Origin: Hibiscus mutabilis
Lineage: Eukaryota; Streptophyta; Magnoliopsida; Malvales; Malvaceae
Direction: 5' to 3'
NCBI GenBank assembly: GCA_019671005.1
Contig: CM033732.1
Location: forward strand, 43,513,392-43,577,391
Length of the DNA stretch: 64,000 bases
The notes under the pieces are model-generated. The model saw only the letters and a program-made list of their open reading frames with translations. It made no database searches and was not told the origin of the DNA. Shown one piece after another: positions 12,712 to 25,526 of the stretch. A program made the translations under genes and the position numbers. Each line of letters starts with the position of its first letter. Within the stretch, counting starts at the first letter, position 1.

Positions 12712-15700
12712 TGTAACCCCCTAAATTAGGCATTTCGAAACACCCAAGTCTAGGAGATCACATTTGGGTCACCAGAGCGACCCTCAGTAAAAACTTAAGA
12801 ATTTTTTTATAAAGACATTTATAAAATCTATAAAACAAAAATTCGTTTAAACATAAAACTGATATCTAGAAATTATTTTATAGACTCAATCATAAAATGT
12901 GACACAACATACATGCCCACTAATGCACATGTATCATACTCCTCAAGCAACGCCAAGAGAACTCCCGCAGCTGATGTCGATCACTAGACCAAGAACATAT
13001 TCTTTCAACCTGAGATGGTAAAAACAGAATAAGCTTGGGAAAGTTCAGTAATACAAACTACCAAAAGATGTTGTAAGCACATGAGGAAAATAAAATATTA
13101 ATCATAGCATCATGTTTTACAACACGCGAACTTCTGCGTCTCGATCTGGCATTCTACATTTCAGAGGAAAATTGAAGAGTGGTATTTTATTGAAATTGAG
13201 CCATGGGGTTAATGTATATCTTTAGTTACAAATCGGAAAAGTAGATAGTATGTTTCATTCATCAGTAAAATTCCATCAGGGGCACAGAATGATATAGAAA
13301 ATTTAGGTTCAGCCTAACTACCATTCATCTGATCTCTAAGATACAGTTCCCTAGAACTGCATTGTATGATGGCTTTAACCCAAGCCTATTGGGCGAGGGT
13401 ACCATCTAAAGGGATACCTTAGGTCGAGGGCGAAATTACCCAGCCAAAACATGTAAACCTAATACGGGGCAAAATCGCTCTTAACGAAGCAAAGGATCCG
13501 AAAACGGGCATTAACCCTGGCCCATTGTGCGAGGGTACCATCCTAAGGGTATACCTTAGGTCTTAGACGAAATTACCCTAGCTGAATCTAGGAACCTAGT
13601 ACGGGTAGAATTACCCTAGCCGAAGCTAGGAACCTAAATACGGGCGAAATTACCAGCCTAATCAGGGCTGAACCTACAATCTTCAATCAATAACCCAATA
13701 CTCAGTAAAACAGTTTTAAACGGTAACGATCAATTTAGTAATCAGCAACAGTACGTCAAAATTTAGGATACATACACATATTTAATTAGTAGAACCGAAA
13801 TATCAAGAACTATAAATCGGGTATACTTGTGTCAGATTTTAGGAACCAACAGTTTTTTTCTTACTTTAGATAAGAGGAACACTTGGGATTAGAATGGATA
13901 TATTGGTTTTCAATCATGAAGATTAATCATGTGACACACTAGATGGTCCAATTATCACTCAAGGGTCCTTGCTAATCATAGAAAGGAGACATTGAACTCT
14001 AGTCCATTCTGGACTGATTTCAAAATCAAGAACCTGATTCGAAAGAATTCGATAATTATCAACTTCATCCAGGTATTCTAAAATTCTCCTTCAAGATCAT
14101 TAAGAATTTTTGGTATTTCAAGACTATGCAGGAATTCAGATATATCAGGACAGATTTTAAAAGTTCAAATAGATCAGGATCAATCAAGATTCCAGATATG
14201 TCAGGAGAGTTCCAGTAATTTTGCTCATAAGGGCATTTTGGTTATTTTAACCTTCAGGGGGTGATTCAGTAATTTGTCCCTGATAGGGTTAAGTCGGTAA
14301 TTTGCAATGCTAAAGATTGCTAACGGTTTACCCGGCTTCCAAGACCATTCCACTAAACACATCTCATCAATGCATTACCTTCCAAGCATTCAAATTGGTA
14401 CACCTTATATTTGTTTAATATTTAGTTCTGGCTACATTGTACATCTGAATAGATCAATGTCACATATTATCTTAGAACAAGCCTCGGAAGTTTGAACATG
14501 TATTTATGTAGTATTTTCCCATTATTGTTACAATGTCAAGAATGACTGATTTACATAAGCCATGACTTAAACCCACAATGGGGCATTACGGTCATTTGCA
14601 GTCTGTTATAAATTTCATGATTTTCTAATCTTCTGCTTATCTTTAGTTAGGAGGGTATTTCAATCATTAACGCACTTGACGTTAGTTTTTCATCTCGGTC
14701 TTTTCGGTTCTTCCAAACCATCCATTTATTTCAAGACTCAGGGGCATATCCGTTATTTTAGTTAATTTAGAAATTCCAAAACCTGAGGACATTTTGGTCA
14801 TTTTCCAATTCGACTAAATCAATATTATTAATTCTCTCACTCATTTCAGTCTTTATAATCAATCATATATTTCCTGATAATTTGATTAATCCGACATACA
14901 AAAAGTTTCCCATAAATTTCTCCTCAGGATTTATTCAAAATTCAAAGGAATCCAAGTATTTTCATCAACAGGGGTTTGAATCTTATTACCAGGATTTAAT
15001 CAAGTAGTTCAGAAAATTTTGGGTGAATCAGTTGTTTTTCTTAAATCATAAGTGTTCTCTGTCATTCCATTTCATTTTAGGGATAATTTAGTCATTTTAC
15101 GAGTCAATGATACTTTTGTCATTTTTGAAGTCCAAGCAATATGAAATTTACTCCTTAATAATCAACATCCAAAATTACAGATTAACAGTCTTATTAATTA
15201 CTACTAAACTCGTAGATCCATAAGATTCCTAAATTTTTTATTCGAGTACTTAGATTGTAATAATTATCACTCTTTTATTCTCAAAGTTATGTGCCTTAAG
15301 CGGGAATCAATGGCATACTCAATATGATTTCATGCATTAGTCATAAACCAGCATGTATCATCAAGCATGCTAGAGGTAGTACAATATTACATGGACTTAA
15401 GCTATACTGGTTGCTTCAAGATACTCCATTCGAACATTCTTGAGTTCGAAATCGACATCCCTCAACCTCTCAAATTTAAAGATGTGCCAATACCTTCAAT
15501 TACACAATTTCCAAAATCAATCTTTAATCACAATTCACTTTAACTGAATAATTAAATACAAACTCAAGTTCAGGTTCACAGTCTGATTTGGAGGCTTTCG
15601 GGTTCGAATTTCACAAAACCGACTTCAAAAATGGACTCAGTACGTCAAAAAATATATAATAGGGCTTTTCGGGAAAAATGACTTTTTGGTCAAAGTCAAT

Positions 15701-16789
15701 GTTGACGTCATGGTCAAAGTCAACATTGACATCATCGTCGAAGTCAACATTGACGTCATGGTCAATAGGTCAACGATCAGCCGAGTTGACTCGGGCGAGT
15801 AAACTCAATGAGTTGATTCGGATGGGTTGACTCAGCGTATTGACTCGGTTGGGTTGGGTCCGGGGTAATGGGTCGGGTCTATCAGGTTTGGGTTGGGTTA
15901 ACACAGATCAGGTTGGGTCGAAAGGTTTGGATTTAGGCCAAACCAGACCAATCTATTATAATAGGTTCAGGTGGCTTAGCTCAGCTCGGTTTAGAGCGGT
16001 TCAGGGCTGGTTCAAACTAGTCGATTCTAGTCTACCGTCCAGGGCGGCCGAAAATTACCCCGGTCGACATGTGAAGCCCATGCGCGGCTCTGAACGACCA
16101 AAAAATGATCTAAAATGTCATTTTTTCCAGATTTCAACAACACAAACCAATAAAAACTAAAAACAAGCCCCAAATGACCAATCTATAAAAACGTCTTGAC
16201 TCCAATGAGCCTTTGCCGGTGTCGAAACGACGATATATCGAAAAGGTTTCGTTCGTCTCACCATGGGGAACTCGGTGATGGATACGATGCAACCAACAGA
16301 TGGGGGGGTTGACCGAAAAATGGCAATAAGAAGGGCGGTACTCAAAACCTTCAAACCGCTACCCATGGTGAACGGCTACCGATTACCGCAAGTGGTTGCA
16401 GGGAAAAGAATGGTGAGTGATCGCGATCACGCCGATGAGGCGGTGACGTCCACGCCGTGACGGTGAGGAAGATCGAAGATGTGGCCGATTGGGGAAAATG
16501 AAGAGTTGGTGAGAGATTTTTCAGATGCTTCTGGATAATTTCGAAATGAGGAAGAAAATGAGAGGTAGGTGAAGGGTCTGATCGAGTTTTAATTATTTTT
16601 CGATATACCCTCAAGCTACTCGATAAATTAAAGCTGAGAGGGTTTTAAATCCAAGGGCAGCCTTAGCCTGATGTTTACCATATGGGCTTGCCAAGCCAAG
16701 GTTACGAGTTCAAGTCCCTTGCTTGGCATCGTCCATTTATTTTTTTTCTACACTATTTAGCCCTCTCTCTCTTTATTTTTTTTGTTGCA
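12712..16789 (-). mobile_element. LTR copy 3 (rightmost, the 5' LTR)
   Basis: 4.08 kb, plus-strand ends TGTAACCCCC and a mutated TTGTTGCA. It has only three minisatellite units (15688-15759). The tRNA-like block is at about 16657-16730. Beyond 16789 the sequence is unrelated, so this is a real element end. Its partner target duplication is lost with the left end. Confidence 0.8.
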
Positions 16790-17351
16790 AATTGAATTGA
16801 AAACTGAGAATCACCGGTCCAATTTTTATAACATTGTTTTCCATAGATTAATGTGAAGCCAACTGAAATTTGATATAAATATAAATTTTTATAATGATTT
16901 TCTTAATATAATTCATATACAATATACGTTTTATATTCAAAATTCATAAGTGTCATACCCAATAATAACTTCTCCAGATAAAAATAAAAGAAATATATTA
17001 GTAATTCTTTTTGGAGTTACGGCTATTTAAACAATTAAAATATTTAGATAATTTAAAATTTATGCAATTACTAATTAGACTGGAGCTAAAAAGTTTTTAC
17101 TTAGAACTCCAAGTAGCGTAGCTGTACTGTACACAAACCACAAATAGAAGGGAAAGTCAAACGGCATCGTTTTATGTTGCAACCTTCATTCATCTCCATC
17201 GTGATCCATCTCAGGTTGTCAACGATTCATCACACGCCGTCGGTTCCATCTCAGCTCAACCTCTGCTGCTCTTTTCCCTTTCAAAACAACGAAAAGTGGG
17301 CGGCGCTGAGGGGAATCCTCCCTTTTTTTTAGTTCACAGTAGTATCTTTTA
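16790..17351. other. Upstream region of the ATG14-like gene
   Basis: No ORF with protein character. The first 300 bases are AT-rich. From about 17150 the base composition becomes mixed and pyrimidine-rich, as in a plant promoter/5' leader, before the MITE at 17352. If the neighbouring ATG14-like locus is still transcribed, its start is probably here. A possible first exon with a start codon could lie in this stretch, but I could not fix it. Confidence 0.35.
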
Positions 17352-18113
17352 GGGTAAAATACACAAATCATCACTCAACTATCTTCTCACTTTTATTTTG
17401 GTCACACAACTTTTAAACTTTTCAATTTACTAACTAAACTTTTAGATTGCTCCATCACTCTCAATTATTTTATTATTATTTTTGATTTTTTGGTATTTAT
17501 TATTATTTAATATAAAAATAATTTAAAATATAAAATATAAAATTAAATCAAACTATTCGCTGGCTACCATTCGTCGTCGTCGGGCGCCACCGTCGACGGC
17601 CGTAAATGGTAGCCATTCATGCCCAAATTTTATTGGTCTCTTCGTCTCGATCCTCTGAGTCCGAATCCGACCTCTATTTTGCCGGAAAGTACTCCAAAGT
17701 CCACAGAAAATAGATCAAAAGTAAAGAAACTAAAAATTTTCAAACGAGATTTACGGGTTTTGAGACATTTTCCGATGAAACAAACACCAGATTCAGACTC
17801 AGCTTGTCAAAATAAGTCCACCGATACAGTTTAGGATCATAATCGATTTTGTGGCCAACGATGGTCGGCAGTGGTGGTGATTTTTTATTATATATTATTA
17901 AATTCAATAATAATAAAATATAATTTTATTATTTATTTTAATTTATTTTTTATATTTAAAAATATTAAAAAAATAAAAAAAAATAATAAAACAATCGAGA
18001 GTAACCAAAATAGTAACAATCTGAAAGTTTATTTAGTAAATTGAAAAGTTTGAAAGTTGAGTGACCAAAATAGGAGTGAGAAGATAGTTGAGTATGAATG
18101 GTGTATTTTACCC
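17352..18113. mobile_element. Mutator-type MITE with 9-bp target duplication
   Basis: The ends are inverted: GGGTAAAATACACAAATCAT on the left, and its counterpart ending GTGTATTTTACCC on the right. The arms run for roughly 140 bases each (17352-17495 and 17975-18113). The 9-bp sequence TATCTTTTA flanks the 762-bp element exactly at 17343-17351 and 18114-18122, which is the duplication length of Mutator-like transposons. The middle is AT-rich with a GC-rich island near 17570-17880 and no transposase. Confidence 0.88.
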
Positions 18114-18167
18114 TATCTTTTAACGGATTTCGATTTTCAGTTCTTTTGACATAGAAGACAAAGATTT

Positions 18168-21100
18168 TGTAATCAGTTGTCGAAGAAAGCCGGTAACTGC
18201 GGTTAGGTTTGTTCAAAAATACCCGATTCGGTTGATTGGACTCGACTACTCGAACATAAATAACTGAATATTTATCTAGAATTTTTTTTATCTGGGTCGG
18301 GTACCTGGCCCGTCATTTTCCGGGTCAGGCCCGGGTCACAAAATTAAAAATTTTCGGGTATCCGATATATTTGAAATTAATATTTTTTTTATATTTAATA
18401 TACATATTTCTATATTAAACTAATAAAAAATTTTAAATTTTTTATATTTTATATTTAATAAATACATATTTTTATATTAAACTAATAAATACATATTTTA
18501 TATTAAACTAATCAACTATTTTTATATTTAAAATATATATATTTTTATATTTGGTACCCAAATATCCGAATTTCTAGTTACTTGTAATTTTCGGGTACCC
18601 GAAAAACCTAGGTCGGGATACGGCCGCATTTTTCACTATCCGAATATCCGGTATCCGGATTTGAACACCCCCTAACTGCGGTATTTGCGCCGTTTGCGTC
18701 AATTACAGGTACATTAAAAACTAGAAAAGTAGAACTTATGTAGGATTTAAAATTTTAAGCTGTTGACTGATTTTTTGTTGCTTTGATGAACTGTGCTTTG
18801 CAGATTAAATGAGTATAATTCTTTGTTAAAATCATTAAAAATCCATCGTGAATCTTTATATTCGAAGTTAAACGAACTGATTGCTGCAAAGGTTTGATTT
18901 CTTACACTTTGTTGGAAATCTTATTTGTTTATTAATGGTTTTTTTCCCTCTTCGTTTTGTTTAATTTTGGTTTGTGTTGTCAACAGGGGAAAGCGGATGA
19001 TCAACTGAACTGGAAAGTTAGTCAAAGCGAGAAGCTAACTAACTTGAAAGAGAAGCTTCGTCGAAGCAAAGAACAATTGGCTCAAGGTTTTGTATGATGC
19101 TTGCTCTTTAGTTGGTATTACTATTTTTTTAACAATCTCGTGTTTACATTTGTTAGCCATCTGGTAAACAATGTTTTATATACAGGGAAGATAAAGGTTG
19201 AGAGTGTGTCACAGGACTTAAAGGTCAAATATGGAGTGCTTAAGTCAGCTCGTGGCACGGTACTAACTTTGTTTCATTTTTGGTTTCTTCACGAGAATTC
19301 AGAGCTTTCTGAACGATAACTATAAGTATTTTTATCTTTTCTCTTTGCAGTTGGAAAAGAATCGTGTGGAAAAGCTCGAAAAGTTCTATCCCAACCTTAT
19401 TTGCACACAGAGCTTGGGGCATGTGAGGACTACCTGTTTTTGATGTTTGTGTTATCTATGGGGTTTTGGATTTATGTTTAAATTAGGTTCTTGCGGAATA
19501 GTTTTATTTTATCCGAAAGGTGTGACTTATGACAGTTTCTGAGTTGCAGATGGCAATTACCTCAGAACGTCTTCATAAGCAATCTGTTGTCATAAAACAG
19601 ATATGCAAATTGTTTCCCCAACGTCGTGTAAGTGCTTCTCTGCTAATGGATTTGCTTCTTTTAGCTATTAACCTTTGCTTGATGATATGTAAGTTATTGG
19701 AGATTTAACCAAAAATATAGGTTGATATTTTGTTTTTACAAGACTTAATGGCATAGCTAATCTGGTTAGAATGATGATATTCAGCCAAAAACTTATAGGC
19801 CTCATTTCCTCTTATCTCTCTTTTCTTATTTAGGCCTAAGTCTCCTAAGTTAAATCATGCTCTATTTTCGCAGGTACATTTGGATGGGGAGGGAGGAGAT
19901 GGATATAGTGGTCAGTATGACCAGATTTGTAATGCACAGTTGCCAAGAGGGCTTGATCCGCACTCTGTTCCATCAGAGGAGCTTGCAGCCTTGTTAGGGT
20001 ATTGTTTTGTTTATTTTTATAAGTCTATTACAGCAACTGTACCCCTGCTACAGTTATTTTCTCATTGTGTAATATGTACTTTTGGATATCCCTTCGCTCA
20101 TTAGTATGAAGAATCCAGTTTCTGACTCTTCGGTAATCCATGACTTTAAATCAGATACATGGTGCAACTTCTAAATCTTGTTGTTCATAATTTGGCTGCT
20201 CCTGCTCTTCATAACTCAGGTTTTGCGGTAAGAACTAATAACTAATTGCACCTGCATGCTGTCCAAAAAAAATATTGAAATATCTGGTTTTGACTCTTAT
20301 TTTTTTAGTTTTTGAGTTACTTTAACAACTGATTTCACCTCAGGGATCTTGCTCCCGGATATGGCAACGTGATTCTTATTGGGATGCACGCCATTCTTCT
20401 TGAAGGTATGTCACCCTAGACATGTTATTTTACATGAGTTACCGAGGTTTTCTCCTGTGGGGCTGAATATTGTTTGTATTTTGCAGCAATGAGTACCCGC
20501 TTTTTATACCACGCCAAAATTTTTGCTCTGCTACTAGCGATAATTCATGGACAGATAAAAGCTGTAGTAATTTTGGCGTTGCTTCAATGGAATCCGAGAG
20601 AAGGCCACAGCTGGGTTCAAGAAATAGCTTCAACTATTTTTCTACCTCTCCACACACCGTTGAAACACACAAGGACTTGCAGAAAGGGATCTCTCTTCTG
20701 AAGAAAAGTGTAGCATGCATAACGAGTTACTGCTGTAATTCGCTCTGTTTAGATGTTCCTACTGAGGCATCTACCTTCGAAGCATTTTCTAAATTACTGG
20801 CCACATTATCTTCAACCAAGGAAGTTCGATCCATTTTTTCCTTGAAAATGGCTTGTTCAAGGTACAGTTTGGAAAGTTTTTGAAGTATGAAACAACTGGT
20901 TTGTTGTTATTTAAATAGACTTAAGGAGAAACAGTTGTAGTTCTTTTAAGATGGTAGTTTAAGTGCTAAATTGGTTTTCTTTACCAAGTAAATGCTGAGA
21001 AATTTACGGCTGGAGTTGGACAGGAGAAGACAGTCATATATTATTGGGAAGGAGTTTGAATGTCACCCCACATACTAAAATGAAATTACTGTCAGTCTTA

Positions 21101-22372
21101 TCCATTATTTATTCCAGTTTATCAGTAGCCTTTTTATCTTAAGATACACCTTATTCCCTGTTCTAGTTTGTTAGAACCCCGACATACTGATAATAAATGG
21201 TCTGAAAAACGTCTCTTGGACAGATATGTTTTTTTTCTTCTCTCTTTCTAGTTTGTTAGAACTTAGTACTTCAATTCATTTGTTTTGTAGCTCTGTTTGT
21301 TGAACCTAATTGGAGCTTATAGTTTAAAGTTAGAATTTCGCCAATTGTTATTTGTTTGTCTTGTCAAAGAAGAAATTGTCTTTTTGACAATCAAGTGCAC
21401 AAGACTCTGGAAACCTGGTTGGCTGTTTCTCGACTGTTGAGGGAGCTTGCCAACTCAATCTTTCCTACAAATAAAATTCGGCACATTTAGGATGAGAAAA
21501 TTGTTGTCTAATTTCTATATGCTGCTTTTTATACACATGGATGCATGTAGTATTTTTGGAGTTGTTCATTGTTATCTTTTTTATTTTCAGGTCAGGTAAG
21601 CAAGCTCAACAACTTAACAAATCTGTATGGCATGTGAATTCTCCTATGTCATCAAGCACGCTACTGGAGAGTGCACATATGCTGCCTTTTACGGTACCGA
21701 ATTACCTTTGAGGCTTTGACGTTGTTCTACTGAAACTTCTGAGATTTTCACTTGTTGACTTCCATATTTGAAACCCATTGTCTGGTATTTTGACCAATAT
21801 GCTCCAGTTAGTTTCTATTATATCAACTTTTCTGTCCCATGTTGTTGTTAAGTAATAGTTGGGAGGGTAGAATTTCCTGGAAAAAATGACTAAATTATAT
21901 TCTAGTACTCGGGTTTTGCCATTCAATTGGAACTCCTTTGCATTCCTTTGGATTATTTCTTGATTTCTTTTTTTCTGGCTTCGATCCGTGAATTTATACA
22001 CTTTTTTCCAGTTATCTCTACTTCTAGTTCTAGAGAAATTGTAACAAGCGTAATGGTGCAACTGATTTTAGGCTGTAACTTGGAAGCTTGACAATATGAA
22101 TAAACCGCTGTGATTTTGTTTTTGTTTTTTGTATTGGCGGTGCAAAAAAAAACTTCTCCGATCACACCCTTCGGAGTTCGGCTGCCAGTTTTCTTTTTGC
22201 AAATGAGATGTCTAATAACATGAAGAACGAGAGCCTTATCGATGAATGGGATATAGTGGAGCATCCGAAATTACCTCCTCCACCTTCAGAAGTTGAGGAT
22301 GTTGAGCACTGGACTCGAGCCATGTTTATCGATGCCACAAGGACAAGGACAAAGACAAAGACAAAGAGATGA
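18168..22372 (+). pseudogene. ATG14: Plant ATG14 homologue (PI3-kinase complex autophagy subunit), disrupted
   Basis: In plants ATG14 is a subunit of the class III PI3-kinase complex that starts autophagosome formation. Exons by eye: to 18708, 18804-18891, 18987-19086, 19186-19259, 19351-19422, 19550-19627, 19874-19998, 20155-20227, 20344-20405, 20487-20861, 21591-21693, and a last exon ending at 22372 (start near 22155, acceptor unclear). The product has an N-terminal Cys motif (CGICAVCVNYR), a coiled coil (exons 2-5), the conserved block SVPSEELAALLGYMVQLLN, and the C-terminal EDVEHWTRAMFIDA. Two breaks are seen. A hAT MITE splits the first exon, so the frame hits TAG at 18204. Exon 9 has TGA where the family has Arg (about 20401), just before the splice. 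No ATG is in frame before the Cys motif; a TGA lies at about 18147. The first Met after the MITE is in exon 6. The C-terminal tail carries a small ACAAAG repeat (TRTRTKTKTK). Homology is strong; loss of function is inferred. Confidence 0.8.
18204..18674. mobile_element. hAT-type MITE inside an ATG14 coding exon
   Basis: The 471-bp element has ends TAGGTTTGTTCAAA and TTTGAACACCCCCTA, a degenerate inverted pair of the hAT TAGGGGTGTTCAAA type. It is flanked by the exact 8-bp duplication ACTGCGGT (18196-18203 and 18675-18682), as hAT transposons make. The interior is AT-rich with several CGGGTACCCGA-like motifs near both ends. Removing the element and one duplication copy joins the codons AAC TGC GGT to ATT TGC GCC and restores a CGICAVCVNYR reading, so the insertion site is inside coding sequence. 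Confidence 0.9.
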
Positions 22373-25304
22373 CGAATTGTTTGTAAGTGACATTGCATGT
22401 GTAAGATATTATATAGTCTCGATATATTAGCGGTAGTCATATAAGTAATATTTATATTTATTATGAAAAATGTTAAGTCAGTTTCTTTTTAAGGGTATAT
22501 TTAAGAAAAAAATGCAATTAATGATTTATTTATTTATTATTTTCTGGAATTCAGCAAAAGAACTGCATTAAATGAAAAACATTTTCTTAATTAGTAGTTA
22601 AATGATCCTTAACTAGTGTCTACTGAACCGTCGAGTAGTGACATCAGTTGACATTTTATTCATTAACATCTCGGAAATATTCCGTCATTAGGGTAGTCAA
22701 CCCAACAGTTTTACGAACTCCTGGCTATGCATTCATCTGAATTTAGGATAAAGCCACTCTTACTTTTTGCAATATTTTGTTCATTAATTGTTCCAGATTC
22801 GTTCATTTTTATGGAACGATCATTTCCTTCACAAGTCCATTCGCCTACTCCGCGGAATATGAATACACCTTCATGAGCTTTCGAGGCGTTGCTGATCAAT
22901 TCATAATGAGTACTGTTTTACAGGTTCGGTTTCTGGATCTCTTTCTGTTCTTGTCAAAAAACTGTACTCTGCAGTTAATGGTACCTTTACTACAAAAGTA
23001 AAGTGTTAAAGATGTAGTTTATGCTTCAGGGTTTATGTTTCAGGGTTTATGGTTTTAGGGTTAGGGACTAGATTCTAGTTTTTATAGAGTAACTATGCAG
23101 ATTTGTGTAATTTTTTTTACACAACATGTATATAAAAAATTACTGGGAATTTACTTTTTTTCTCTGTAAGCACTGAAAATGCAGAGAGAGAAATTTATAG
23201 ATCATTTTAAAAGCTAAGATGGTCCCCAAATTTTGGAACAAAAGTTAGGCACAATGCGTTCATACCAACAAAGCAGCTTTAAAATAACATGGACATTGAC
23301 ACTGAAAAAAACCCATTGAACATGTAGTGGTGAAGATGCCTTTATTGGATTGTATTTGTGGGGGGGGGGGGGGGGTGAATCTAACCATTGATTGACACCC
23401 TAGTGAAAGGTGACATTTTTGAAATCGAATGACGCCCTTCAATTTTGCCCCAACATCACCATTCGAAAGTGACATTTGGTCACTTCCAACGAATCCTGCT
23501 CATTTTTGTTTTCCACTTCTACTATCATGGTTTAAAGTTTGAAAGATTGATTAAATTTTAAATTGTTAGATTTTTCTTATATCAACAACTCAGACTCAAA
23601 TGCAAATGTCAGATATAAAAATGAGTCCATCATGTGTACTGTGTATCAGTCAAGGAAAGAAAAGTAAAGAGTTCGAACAACAAAGTGTTTTAAAACAAAT
23701 ATTATTACATACCGAAAAACCTTGGTTATTAACTTCGTACTATAAACAGCAAAACCTTCATTCAAGAATCATATTCCATATTTTGGGAATCTCAAGTGTT
23801 CTTTTGCCACTGTACAATTTGCATTTGCACTTTCTTTGAAGACTTTAAGACCAAACCACATGATGTTGGAAACAATTGAAAAGCAATTCCAATGGCTTCA
23901 AACTCTTTGCTGTTGTTTTTTTCTAGCCACCAAATTTGGCATAGAATTGTACCCTTTAAGGCATAAAAAAGAAGAATAAAGCGAACCCCAAATGCATAAT
24001 CAAAGTACAACATTCAACTATTGGTGTCTTTCCCCGTAACTGTGCTGGTCTTAACAGGCGGTGATTGTTTAACAACCGCATATGACCTCTAAGAAAAGAA
24101 ACGTCCAAAACGAACTAGTTAAATAAAGAAAAAAAAATAAAAGATTAGTTCTAGATAAGTGATAGCGCACATGAAGAAATAAAAATAATATTGTACTTCA
24201 TGGGTTTTTGAGTATTGTTAGGCTAATTTTTTACCATATACATAACAAGCCATAAATATTTAATATTTTTTTTCTAATTTAGAGCTTCACTTTAACCTAT
24301 TATCTGTCTTTGGTCTTAATATTGTAGTATGTATTATATTTCTTTCTGCTTGATACCATGTAGAGATATTTGTACATCCACTTATATTTTGTTTTTTTAT
24401 ACTCGTGTTTAATACAAATAAATGTATAATCTTTTAAAAAAAATTAAAAAACAAATCTACTTATTATTCGACACTCGTTGTAATTCCGATTAACACTGTA
24501 CCTGGTTATAGTTAGGCGCTAGGGTTAAAATCGATCTATGCAAAGCTTTCTGGTTCTTTTTTATCATCTATCAATCAGTGTATATATGTATGTATATATT
24601 TATAAGTTTTATAATTATTGAAAACAAAAATGACAATTAATAAGGATGATTTAAGTGGTAAATAATTTAATATCGTTTAAATATGTCTCGAGTTTAAAAT
24701 TTTATGTATGTAATTTTTTAATAAAAGATCCACTTATTAAAGTTAAATATATGATACAGTCCGATCTTAATTAATCAGGATAAAATCATAAAAAATTAAA
24801 AGAATAATTAGAAAAAGAAAATGACAAAAATAAAGAGGTTTCAAGTGGTGACTTGGCATATAAATATCATTCGGTCTAATCACCTATATAGATTAGTGAG
24901 GATGTTACATCAAATGATTTCGTGTTTTTGCCGTGCAATGCATGCACTAATGGTTGCTTTGTGGTCAGACCGAATTTGCTCCCAAACTTTAATTCTTATA
25001 GTAAGGAGGTATGTTAAATTATATTCTGATACAGAATATATAATAGCATAATTCTTTATTATTTAAACTTTAAAATCTAAATTTTTATTATTTAAACTCT
25101 AAATTCTAATCTAGTTACAAATTTTAAACCTTACACATAAACCTCTAAATCATATGATCTGGACCTCTAAACTCTAAGCTAAATTCTTAAACTTTAAAAT
25201 TGACAAACTTATGTGTTTATACAGTTTGTGTATCAAAGTATTTCTACTTAAAACAAAAAAGTATTTTTTTATATAGGTTGTGTTAAAAAATTACACAACC
25301 TTAC
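22373..25304. other. Intergenic AT-rich stretch
   Basis: No gene found. Holds the ATG14 3' region, a run of 16 G at 23360-23375, short CAGGGTTTATG repeats near 23025-23050, and a degenerate CTAAA-rich (telomere-like) tract at about 25060-25210. A stretch at 24650-24800 has weak tRNA-like boxes but no convincing SINE structure. Confidence 0.5.
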
Positions 25305-25526
25305 CTTTTTTTTGCTCAACAATGTATGATTTTATTTGATATGAATCATACAAAGATATACCACTATGTGCCTCGTTAAAAAGCCCTTAAGCCTAAAATG
25401 GGGAAAAAGAGTACACATAATTATATTATAAAACGGGAAAAGACAACCGAACGAAACAACATACAATCCAAAGATACATCCCAACCAAGAGGAAGTACCC
25501 AACCTCCACATCGACCCATACAGTAT

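Larger units (their letters stand above)
1445..16789 (-). mobile_element. Array of a large-LTR, short-interior retroelement (LTR-int-LTR-int-LTR)
   Basis: A unit of about 5.47 kb is repeated: the block around 1480 recurs near 6950 and 12430, and the block around 5945 recurs near 11418. Read on the minus strand, each unit has an LTR, a TTTAG spacer, the initiator tRNA-Met binding site TGGTATCAGAGC, about 1.29 kb of interior, a polypurine tract and the next LTR. The order left to right is partial interior (1445-1765), LTR (1766-5944), interior (5945-7237), LTR (7238-11417), interior (11418-12711), LTR (12712-16789). No gag or pol is visible, so the element is non-autonomous. The polypurine context with GACGAAATTT next to it is typical of the Del/Tekay group of Ty3-gypsy elements. 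The copies differ at roughly one site in ten by eye, so they are old. Confidence 0.8.

Noticed and set aside
18202..18803. Possibility that the MITE is spliced out as part of a longer intron from a GT at 18202
   Set aside because: A donor-like GGTTAGG is there, but joining to 18804 would delete the rest of the Cys motif (ICAVCVNY), so the normal protein would not be restored.
23360..23375. Run of 16 G, possible G-quadruplex
   Set aside because: A plain homopolymer in non-coding sequence, prone to sequencing error; no context suggests function.
24650..24800. Possible SINE (AAGTGGTAA and TCGAGTTTAA boxes), with a similar patch at 29130-29330
   Set aside because: The two patches share only short motifs, with no tail, target duplication or consistent length. 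Evidence is too thin to call an element.
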